Source: an uncultured Haemophilus sp.
GTDB lineage: Bacteria; Pseudomonadota; Gammaproteobacteria; Enterobacterales; Pasteurellaceae
NCBI RefSeq assembly: GCF_937976265.1
Contig: NZ_CALJRX010000241.1
Location: forward strand, 1 to 5,047
Direction: 5' to 3'
Length of the DNA: 5,047 bases
Part shown: in pieces, positions 1-3,855 of the stretch
Numbering within the stretch: position 1 is the stretch's first letter
Layout: every line of letters starts with the position of its first letter
Notes under the pieces: generated by a model
The model's database searches: none
The model's input: only the letters and a program-made list of their open reading frames with translations
Told to the model about the DNA's origin: nothing
Made by a program: the position numbers and the translations under genes

Positions 1-435
1 ATCCAGCTAATTCATATAGCCAAGCAAAAACTGGCAATGGATGAATATAGCTATCGCGCCATGCTTGAGCGCGTTACCGGGAAAACATCATGCAAAGAAA
101 TGAGCGTGGCTGAGTTAATGAAAGTAGAAGCGGAAATGGAAGCCAAAGGATTTAAGAAAACCAGCCGCCGAAATCATTCACCAAGCGGAAAAAGTGCGGT
201 GGTAAAAAGTAAAATTGCGTACAAAATTCGCGCCATTTGGATTGAAATGAGCAAACAAGGGCTTGTGCGAGACGGCTCGGAAACCGCATTAAACAAATGG
301 GTTCGCGGTGTGGTGAATCCGATATTAACGGCTCAAAACAAACCGCTTGCGTTGAATGTGGGCGCATTAAACGACCAAATGGCCAGTTTAGTGCTTGAGC
401 GATTGAAAAAATGGCAAGCAAGAGGTGGTCTATGA
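1..435 (+). CDS. gemA: GemA/gp16-family Mu-like early regulatory protein, 5' partial
   Basis: The frame is open from the first base, and the codons before the ATG at 37 already read as the conserved family start (IQLIHIAKQKLAM). That ATG is therefore internal and the true start lies outside the window. Visible family motifs are HIAKQKL, the DEYSYRAML helix, the TGKTSC signature at about window codons 26-31, a KGFKK stretch, and a C-terminal W-I-E-M segment followed by GVVNP. The match is to the GemA/DUF1018 family of Mu gp16. In Mu, GemA is an early non-essential protein reported to alter host gene expression and DNA supercoiling. It normally lies just upstream of mor; here one gene and a terminator intervene. 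The stop overlaps the next start (ATGA, 432-435), suggesting translational coupling. An exact uptake sequence lies inside the gene at 192-200. Family call is confident; function in this phage is inferred. Confidence 0.9.
   Translation: MQLIHIAKQKLAMDEYSYRAMLERVTGKTSCKEMSVAELMKVEAEMEAKGFKKTSRRNHSPSGKSAVVKSKIAYKIRAIWIEMSKQGLVRDGSETALNKWVRGVVNPILTAQNKPLALNVGALNDQMASLVLERLKKWQARGGL
192..200 (+). other. DNA uptake signal sequence (Haemophilus type)
   Basis: Exact 9-base core AAGTGCGGT preceded by A and followed by GGTAAAAA, which fits the first AT-rich flank of the extended Haemophilus consensus. It lies inside gemA and is translated as KSAV. It points to a Pasteurellaceae host. Confidence 0.85.
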
Positions 436-974
436 AATTATGCCGCTGTCCTGTATGCCACTCCGATATTCATTTAGACCAACTTTTAGAAGATGAAGCG
501 GGGCGAGAAATTTTAGTGCTGCTCACTGAGTTAAAATATGGTGTTGCGCGACCTTTAGTTTCATACATTGCGCTATTTCGCCCGGATAAATCAGCGTTAA
601 GCAACTCAAGAGCGGTTAAATTAATGCACGAGGTATTGGATTTATTCCCACCTTCTCAATTATTAGCCCACTGTTTGAGTGAAACGGTCAATTCAGTGCA
701 GAAAAAGCGCCGAGAAAGCCGAAATCTCGCCCCGCTTAACAATCACCGCTACTTAATGCAAGTGATGGAAACCAACCGGCCACTCTTTTCCGGCACTGGG
801 TCTGCCGCGGTAAATAACGCTGAAAGACAACAGGCAGAGCGCACTAATCACGGCAGTGATGATATTGAAAACACCGTTTTATATATTGAGCGTTTTTATA
901 AGCTGGGGCAACCGGTGGAACATTTACCAGGCTATGATGTATGGAAAAAGTGGAAAGATAAACAGCAAAAATGA
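432..974 (+). CDS. Mu-like early-region protein with N-terminal cysteine knuckle, function unknown
   Basis: 180 residues from the ATG at 432. This start is preferred over the in-frame ATG at 411 because AAGAGG (420-425) sits 6 bases upstream and because it forms an ATGA overlap with the gemA stop. The N-terminus carries C4, C6, C9 and H10 (CRCPVCH), a possible zinc knuckle. No second CxxC pair follows, so a complete zinc ribbon is not visible. The rest looks mainly helical, with a conserved-looking segment LVSYIALFRPDK followed by a helix ending in LDLFPP, then a lysine/arginine-rich stretch (QKKRRESR), a low-complexity linker, and a C-terminal aromatic/basic tail (YDVWKKWKDKQQK). Similar proteins occur near mor in transposable phages as far as I recall, but I cannot name a function. 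DNA or RNA binding is only a guess from the knuckle and basic patches. It is the last gene before the terminator at 984-1010. Confidence 0.82.
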   Translation: MKLCRCPVCHSDIHLDQLLEDEAGREILVLLTELKYGVARPLVSYIALFRPDKSALSNSRAVKLMHEVLDLFPPSQLLAHCLSETVNSVQKKRRESRNLAPLNNHRYLMQVMETNRPLFSGTGSAAVNNAERQQAERTNHGSDDIENTVLYIERFYKLGQPVEHLPGYDVWKKWKDKQQK

Positions 975-983
975 ACTTTTTTT

Positions 984-1010
984 AACCGCCGAAAGGCGGT
1001 TTTTCTTTTT
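984..1010 (+). terminator. Rho-independent terminator ending the early operon
   Basis: Stem AACCGCC (984-990), tetraloop GAAA (991-994), stem GGCGGTT (995-1001), then a T-rich run TTTTCTTTTT to 1010. It begins 10 bases after the stop of the 180-residue protein. A GC-rich stem with a GNRA loop and a following T tract is a textbook plus-strand terminator. The upstream side is T-rich rather than A-rich, so it should not act on the minus strand. It separates gemA and its partner from mor, so mor needs its own promoter or read-through. Confidence 0.88.
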
Positions 1011-1079
1011 AAATTCATTGCGTTAAGTAACTTTTATTAAAAGTGCGATTAAAAAATTCCACAAATTTCGGAATTGCTT

Positions 1080-1088
1080 TGTTATCAT
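1080..1088 (+). promoter_or_regulatory. Candidate extended -10 promoter of the mor gene
   Basis: TGTTATCAT fits the extended -10 form TGnTAtnaT (five of six at the hexamer). Start of RNA would be near 1094-1096, leaving a leader of about 27 bases. No -35 hexamer is visible at 16-18 bases upstream, but an A6 tract lies at 1051-1056. The 975-1121 gap has no other gene and contains the terminator, a one-mismatch uptake sequence at 1041-1049 and this element. An own promoter is expected because the terminator precedes mor, but this particular site is only a candidate. Confidence 0.4.
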
Positions 1089-1092
1089 TTTA

Positions 1093-1113
1093 TCTATCAC
1101 TGATTTTGATAGA
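1093..1113 (+). repeat. Inverted repeat overlapping the mor ribosome binding site
   Basis: TCTATCA (1093-1099) and TGATAGA (1107-1113) form a perfect 7-bp inverted repeat with a 7-base spacer. A further TATCA lies at 1083-1087, so TATCA, TATCA and TGATA begin exactly 12 bases apart (1083, 1095, 1107). The right arm covers the AGA of the AGAGGG ribosome binding site (1111-1116). It could be an operator or a weak hairpin; the sequence alone does not decide. Confidence 0.45.
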
Positions 1114-1121
1114 GGGAATGG

Positions 1122-1547
1122 ATGGATAAACAAACTGAACTTTTTGCCGAAGATCACGCTTTTGTGGGGGCTTTGTTTGATAATTTAGACAATATTCCTG
1201 ATGCTGAAATTGCCCATATTTGGCCAAGTATGCTTGCGGATTTAGTGGATGTTGTTCGTGCTGAATTATGTCGCCAAGGCATATCAAATGCTGATGCCAA
1301 AGTGCAGGCAGGTAAAATTGCAGGCGTGATTGCCCACTATCTTGGTGGACAGACTATTTATATGCCATCAGGTGACCGCTTAAAAATCGCCTTGCGTGAC
1401 GCTCAAATTTATCAAGAGTTCACTGGTAATAATGTACATGAGCTGATCCGTAAATATCGTTTGTCGCAAACGCAAATTTATGAGATTATTCGGGCACAAC
1501 GTAGTCTGTTTAGACGACGTAATCAGCCGGATTTACCGTTTGCCTAA
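1122..1547 (+). CDS. mor: Mor/C-family transcription activator of Mu-like phage
   Basis: 141 residues; start set by AGAGGG (1111-1116) 5 bases upstream. An ATG at 1118 is rejected because it meets a stop after two codons. Mor (129 residues) and C of phage Mu are dimeric activators that recruit RNA polymerase to promoters lacking a good -35. The layout here fits: a helical N-terminal dimerisation part (about residues 10-70), the family motif GGQTIYMPSG (75-84, a GG...Y-P-G strand), and a C-terminal helix-turn-helix (about 103-125, VHELIRKYRLSQTQIYEII) followed by a basic tail RRR. It is the only such activator in the window. It sits directly before the amidase, the place taken by C in Mu, while gemA lies two genes upstream as it would for Mor. 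It may therefore serve both roles. Family call is strong; Mor versus C is undecided. Confidence 0.93.
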   Translation: MDKQTELFAEDHAFVGALFDNLDNIPDAEIAHIWPSMLADLVDVVRAELCRQGISNADAKVQAGKIAGVIAHYLGGQTIYMPSGDRLKIALRDAQIYQEFTGNNVHELIRKYRLSQTQIYEIIRAQRSLFRRRNQPDLPFA

Positions 1548-1586
1548 TCACTCTAATTTTCCGCAAACTCAATTTACCTCCCTTAT

Positions 1587-1595
1587 TGCTACACT
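1587..1595 (+). promoter_or_regulatory. Candidate activator-dependent extended -10 promoter of the lysis operon
   Basis: TGCTACACT fits the extended -10 pattern TGnTAnnnT. No -35 hexamer is present 16-18 bases upstream (1566-1573 reads AACTCAAT), which is what an activator-dependent Mor/C-type promoter would show. RNA would start near 1601-1603, inside the left arm of the hairpin at 1593-1626. By position it corresponds to the lys promoter of Mu. I could not recognise a Mor/C operator in 1548-1575. Confidence 0.45.
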
Positions 1596-1631
1596 CTCTT
1601 TAAAGCAATGATGCTTTAAAGGGAGTTTTTT
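1593..1631 (+). promoter_or_regulatory. RBS-sequestering hairpin with T tract, also a possible terminator of mor
   Basis: Left arm 1593-1607 (ACTCTCTTTAAAGCA) pairs with right arm 1612-1626 (TGCTTTAAAGGGAGT) over 15 bp with one T.G wobble (1597-1622) and a 4-base loop ATGA. The amidase ribosome binding site AAAGGGAG (1618-1625) lies wholly in the right arm. Six T residues (1626-1631) run straight into the start codon at 1632. In an RNA reading through from mor the structure would hide the site, and could also terminate. Each arm also contains the palindrome CTTTAAAG (1598-1605, 1614-1621), so a protein operator is a third possibility. The structure is seen; the function is inferred. Confidence 0.7.
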
Positions 1632-2177
1632 ATGTCTAATCCGATTAACAAAATCGTTATCCACTGCTCTGCTACGCAAAATGGCAAATCCTTACGAACA
1701 TCGAAACAAACCGCTGCCGAACGCATTGATGATTGGCATAAAGCACGGGGTTATCAACGCACCGAATGGCGAGTTAAACAATTTAATCCACACTTAAAGC
1801 ATATCGGCTATCACTTTGTGATTGACACGGACGGTACAGTGGAAACCGGACGTGCAGTAGGTGAAATAGGCGCTCATGTAAAAGGTCACAATACAGGCTC
1901 TGTGGGCATTTGTCTTGTGGGAGGAATTACTGCACAAGGTAAAAACCATGGCGAATATACCGAAAAACAATGGCAGGTGTTACACAAGCTGTTGCGTGAG
2001 TTAGAGGCAATCTATCCCAGTGCTCGCATTTGTGGACATCGCGATTTAAGCCCTGATACCAACAAAAATGGCAAGGTAGATAAATGGGAATGGCTGAAAG
2101 ACTGCCCTTGCTTTGATGTGTGGAGTTGGTTAGATAGCGAAGAAGTGGTGAATGTAGATCATTTATTTAAGGGGTAA
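1632..2177 (+). CDS. Phage endolysin: N-acetylmuramoyl-L-alanine amidase (T7 lysozyme type)
   Basis: 181 residues. Cuts the amide bond between N-acetylmuramic acid and L-alanine in peptidoglycan to lyse the host. It follows the amidase_2 fold of T7 lysozyme: zinc ligands H11 (IVIHCSAT), H136 (GHRDLSP) and C158 (DCPCFDV); catalytic Y60 (IGYHFVI) and K156, matching T7 Y46 and K128. The shared stretches DGTVE, GAHVKGHN and CLVGG leave little doubt. Between H136 and C158 there is an insertion absent from T7 lysozyme that reads as a 12-residue EF-hand loop (D142, N144, N146, G147, D150, E153). No signal peptide is seen, so it should need a holin to reach the wall. It starts the lysis cassette; its ribosome binding site is buried in the hairpin just upstream. 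The gene ends 2 bases before the next start. Confidence 0.96.
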   Translation: MSNPINKIVIHCSATQNGKSLRTSKQTAAERIDDWHKARGYQRTEWRVKQFNPHLKHIGYHFVIDTDGTVETGRAVGEIGAHVKGHNTGSVGICLVGGITAQGKNHGEYTEKQWQVLHKLLRELEAIYPSARICGHRDLSPDTNKNGKVDKWEWLKDCPCFDVWSWLDSEEVVNVDHLFKG

Positions 2178-2179
2178 AA

Positions 2180-2341
2180 ATGAAGTTTTTAGGTGTATTT
2201 AAACGTGTTTGGAATTGGGTTAGAACATTTCAAAAACCAATAAAAAACCGACCGCACTTTATGAGTAAAAATGCGTGGTCATATCACAAGCAAGGGCAAT
2301 TAACCCCTGCCATGGTGTTATATCTGAAATTGGGGGCGTAA
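2180..2341 (+). CDS. Small strongly cationic protein in the lysis cassette, function unknown
   Basis: 53 residues. It fits exactly between the amidase (2-base gap) and the holin candidate (TAA followed at once by ATG), with AAGGGG (2169-2174) 5 bases before the ATG, so it is very likely a real gene although short. Composition is unusual: ten Lys/Arg, two His, and no Asp or Glu. The N-terminus MKFLGVFKRVWNWVRTF can be drawn as an amphipathic basic helix. The middle carries NRPHF, which is the translation of an inverted uptake sequence (2251-2259). The C-terminus has a short hydrophobic stretch AMVLYLKLGA, too short for a confident membrane span. I do not recognise a family. Its place suggests a role in lysis or its timing, such as a membrane-active peptide or holin partner, but this is inference. 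Confidence 0.72.
   Translation: MKFLGVFKRVWNWVRTFQKPIKNRPHFMSKNAWSYHKQGQLTPAMVLYLKLGA
2251..2259 (-). other. DNA uptake signal sequence (Haemophilus type, reverse)
   Basis: ACCGCACTT is the exact reverse complement of AAGTGCGGT and is followed by another T. On the minus strand it continues into T-rich tracts (TTTTTT, then GGTTTTTG), a good match to the extended consensus. It is read through by the 53-residue protein. Confidence 0.85.
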
Positions 2342-2566
2342 ATGGCATTAAAAGAGCTAGTCAGCAATGCAGACGGTCGCTTATCAACTACAAGTACTAT
2401 TCAATTTTTCGGTTTTGTGGCGGCAACAGGGGTGATGTTGTATTCGGTGTATATGGATAAACCTTATGTGCCTGAGTTATTTAGTACTTTTCTATTTGCC
2501 TGTGTAGGAACAGCAGCCACTAAAGGGGCAGTGAGTGCCTTTAAGTCTTATAAAGGGAGCGAATGA
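2342..2566 (+). CDS. Putative two-helix holin (DUF2644-like)
   Basis: 74 residues; GGGGG (2332-2336) lies 5 bases before the ATG, which abuts the previous stop. Two hydrophobic segments are visible, about residues 19-37 (IQFFGFVAATGVMLYSVYM) and 44-62 (around LFSTFLFACVGTAATKG), joined by a short loop DKPYVPE. The C-terminal tail is basic (FKSYKGSE). Size, two membrane spans and position between an amidase and a spanin pair fit a class II holin, which makes membrane lesions that release the endolysin at a set time. The sequence resembles a Pasteurellaceae prophage family that I recall as DUF2644. Holin activity is inferred from topology and context. Its stop overlaps the next start as ATGA. 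A longer overlapping frame from 2275 is rejected. Confidence 0.78.
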   Translation: MALKELVSNADGRLSTTSTIQFFGFVAATGVMLYSVYMDKPYVPELFSTFLFACVGTAATKGAVSAFKSYKGSE

Positions 2567-2844
2567 TGAGTTTGAACTTGATTTTAATTGCTGCAGGTGT
2601 GGCAGCGGTTGCTGTTTGTTATGGCTTATTTAAATTACGACAAGCCAACAACGAAATCGAACGTGTATTAAAAAGCAATGCGGAATTAGAAGCAAAAAAC
2701 GAACAGTTGAAAACGCAAAAAGCTGTGGCAGAAACTCAAGTAAAAAATGCAAAAGTGAGAAAAGAAAATGAAACAAAAGCTATTAGTAGTGATCGTGACA
2801 AGCTTATTGATGGGTTGCACAGCTCAGGGGATTTACGTGACTAA
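2563..2844 (+). CDS. Rz: Rz-like inner-membrane spanin (DUF2681-like)
   Basis: 93 residues from 2563, or 92 from the adjacent ATG at 2566. AGGGAG (2554-2559) is 3 bases from the first and 6 from the second, so 2566 may be the one used. An N-terminal membrane anchor (about residues 4-23, LNLILIAAGVAAVAVCYGLF) is followed by a long charged helix (about 25-80) rich in Glu, Lys and Gln with coiled-coil spacing, then a short tail. This is the layout of i-spanins, which span the periplasm and pair with an outer-membrane lipoprotein to fuse the two membranes in the last step of lysis. The o-spanin gene starts inside it in another frame, the classic Rz/Rz1 arrangement. The family probably corresponds to DUF2681 of Pasteurellaceae prophages (recalled, not checked). 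Confidence 0.85.
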   Translation: MMSLNLILIAAGVAAVAVCYGLFKLRQANNEIERVLKSNAELEAKNEQLKTQKAVAETQVKNAKVRKENETKAISSDRDKLIDGLHSSGDLRD

Positions 2845-2974
2845 TACCGCTTGTGAAGGCTTTGGGGTGATTAAGGCAAGCCGCCAAGATACCACTGAAA
2901 CATTAAGACAAATTTCGGTTCACAATGCGACTTATCGAGCTATTTGTGAACCCCAAAAGGAACAAAATGAGTGA
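2768..2974 (+). CDS. Rz1: Rz1-like outer-membrane lipoprotein spanin, nested in Rz
   Basis: 68 residues. Begins inside Rz in the +1 frame (77 bases overlap) and runs 130 bases past its stop. The signal sequence MKQKLLVVIVTSLLMG ends in a lipobox L14-M-G-C17, so the mature lipoprotein starts at C17 and has 52 residues. Two more cysteines (C29, C60) could form a disulfide. The motif TLRQISVHNATYRAIC (about 45-60) resembles the T-x-RQI-x-x-HN-x-x-W/Y-x-x-x-C pattern I recall from LysC-type o-spanins of P2-like phages. Unlike lambda Rz1 it is not proline-rich, with a single Pro. Ribosome binding site is weak (GAGAAAAGA), so translation may depend on ribosomes moving through Rz. Its end overlaps the next gene by 8 bases. 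Confidence 0.86.
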   Translation: MKQKLLVVIVTSLLMGCTAQGIYVTNTACEGFGVIKASRQDTTETLRQISVHNATYRAICEPQKEQNE

Positions 2975-3194
2975 TGTAGTCGATATTGCTCAAGCACAGG
3001 CGGAAGCGATGCTTGAAGCAAAATTAGCACCAAGATTAGAAACGAAACTGTCCGATGATGAGATTGAAATCATTGCTCTTAACGGACGTGATTGTATGGA
3101 CTGTGGTTTGCCTATCCCTGTTCAGCGATTGCGTGCAGTGCCATTGGCAGTGCGTTGTATTAGTTGTCAAGAAGATTGGGAAAATGCAAGATGA
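2967..3194 (+). CDS. TraR/DksA-like C4 zinc-finger protein
   Basis: 75 residues. The ATG at 2967 is chosen because AAGGA (2957-2961) lies 5 bases upstream; the in-frame ATG at 2925 lies within Rz1 and would add residues foreign to the family. Four cysteines C43, C46, C64, C67 form CX2C-X17-CX2C, the DksA/TraR finger, with the usual GLPIP after the first pair. The length matches F-plasmid TraR (73 residues), not full DksA (about 150). TraR binds the RNA polymerase secondary channel and imitates DksA plus ppGpp. Its N-terminal acidic residues D3 and D6 are important there, and the start MSDVVD here keeps Asp at both positions, followed by a helix. It probably tunes host or phage transcription, but could be one of the many phage homologues of unknown effect. 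It overlaps Rz1 upstream and gp25 downstream. Confidence 0.88.
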   Translation: MSDVVDIAQAQAEAMLEAKLAPRLETKLSDDEIEIIALNGRDCMDCGLPIPVQRLRAVPLAVRCISCQEDWENAR

Positions 3195-3520
3195 TGACAG
3201 AAATTTTTGATTTTATTCGTTCGAACTTTGGGGTGATTTCCACGGTTGGAGCGATTGTGGCTGGGGCATTTTGGCTCAAACTCGACAGCAAATACGCCAA
3301 GAAAAATGACGTGGGGCAACTGATTGATTTAGCCAAAAGCCATGAAAATCGTTTAACCGCACTGGAAACCAAAGTAGAAAACTTACCATCTGCGGTGGAT
3401 ATGGAACGGTTAAAAACGCTAGTCACTGACGTGAAAGGCGACACAAAAGCCACAGGTAAACAGGTGGATAGTATTAGTCATCAGCTAGGCTTATTGTTAG
3501 AGGCAAAATTAAAGGAATGA
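3191..3520 (+). CDS. Mu gp25-like membrane/coiled-coil protein (DUF2730)
   Basis: 109 residues from 3191, or 108 from the adjacent ATG at 3194. The ATG at 3191 overlaps the stop of the TraR-like gene (ATGATGA). An in-frame ATG at 3164 is rejected because it would add MSRRLGKCK from within the finger gene. Only a poor ribosome binding site is visible (GGGAAAA about 3178-3184), so coupling to the gene before is likely. One membrane span is seen at about residues 11-30 (FGVISTVGAIVAGAFWL), followed by charged helices with heptad-like spacing (AKSHENRLTALETKVENLP, then a Lys/Thr-rich stretch). This matches the DUF2730 family, homologues of Mu gp25, found in this position in Mu-like phages. The molecular role is unknown to me. 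Confidence 0.85.
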   Translation: MMTEIFDFIRSNFGVISTVGAIVAGAFWLKLDSKYAKKNDVGQLIDLAKSHENRLTALETKVENLPSAVDMERLKTLVTDVKGDTKATGKQVDSISHQLGLLLEAKLKE

Positions 3521-3524
3521 TGAA

Positions 3525-3821
3525 ATGGCATTGAGAGATATTTTGACGCAAGACCAACGTTTAGTGATTTTACGGTCGCTTATGGATGCAGGCTATGATG
3601 CTAATGAGTCAATTATTAGTGATTGTTTGGATTTATATGGTCATGATATTAGTCGTGATCTAGTGCGTAACCACTTAAATTGGCTTGAAGAACAAGGCTT
3701 AGTAGCTGTACAACGTCTGCAAGATGGCTATATGGTGGCAACCATTACTCAACGTGGTTTAGATGTGGCACAAGGGCGTACTTTTGTGGACGGAGTCAAA
3801 CGCCCACGTCCGAAAATTTAA
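3525..3821 (+). CDS. Mu gp26-like winged-helix phage protein
   Basis: 98 residues; AAAGGA (3511-3516) sits 8 bases before the ATG, 4 bases after the preceding stop. The chain reads as a winged-helix fold: helices at about 9-22 (QDQRLVILRSLMDAG), 25-38 (DANESIISDCLDLY), and a recognition helix at 41-57 (DISRDLVRNHLNWLEEQG), then a beta wing LVAVQRLQDGYMVATIT (59-75) and the tail GLDVAQGR...VKRPRPK. This belongs to the Mu gp26-position family sometimes annotated as an ArsR-like or VpaChn25_0724-family phage protein (recalled). It precedes gp27 and the terminase genes as in Mu. A DNA-binding role in packaging or regulation is plausible but not shown. Confidence 0.85.
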   Translation: MALRDILTQDQRLVILRSLMDAGYDANESIISDCLDLYGHDISRDLVRNHLNWLEEQGLVAVQRLQDGYMVATITQRGLDVAQGRTFVDGVKRPRPKI

Positions 3822-3855
3822 ACGTGATTTAAACAACAATAAGGAGCGTTTAAAT
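3816..3855 (+). repeat. ATTTAAAC repeats around the gp27-like gene start
   Basis: ATTTAAAC occurs at 3816-3823 and again at 3827-3834 (11 bases apart), and its exact inverse GTTTAAAT at 3848-3855. The second and third copies form a perfect 8-bp inverted repeat with a 13-base loop that carries the AAGGAG ribosome binding site (3841-3846). The right arm takes in the first two bases of the start codon at 3854. It could be a start-occluding hairpin or an operator, or chance in AT-rich DNA. Confidence 0.5.

Noticed and set aside
37..39. ATG at 37 as the start of the gemA gene
   Set aside because: The frame is open to base 1 and the upstream codons encode conserved family residues (LIHIAKQKL), so the gene starts outside the window.
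411..431. Upstream start (ATG 411) for the 180-residue protein
   Set aside because: The ATG at 432 has AAGAGG at proper spacing and an ATGA overlap with the gemA stop; the extra residues MASKRWS are only gemA in another frame.
1041..1049. AAGTGCGAT as a fourth uptake sequence
   Set aside because: One mismatch in the core (A for G at position 8). Kept only as a note in the uptake-sequence finding.
1057..1082. A sigma-70 -35 box for mor
   Set aside because: Nothing close to TTGACA lies 16-18 bases before TATCAT, and TTGCTT at 1074-1079 has no -10 at proper distance.
2275..2460. 61-residue plus-strand frame starting at 2275
   Set aside because: It overlaps the 53-residue gene and the holin candidate in another frame, has no ribosome binding site and an unlikely composition.
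3160..3453. 97-residue minus-strand frame opposite the gp25-like gene
   Set aside because: It is a mirror of a well-supported coding sequence with no own signals. The other minus-strand frames (152-421, 1090-1287, 3978-4196, 4457-4645, 4773-4958) fail for the same reason.
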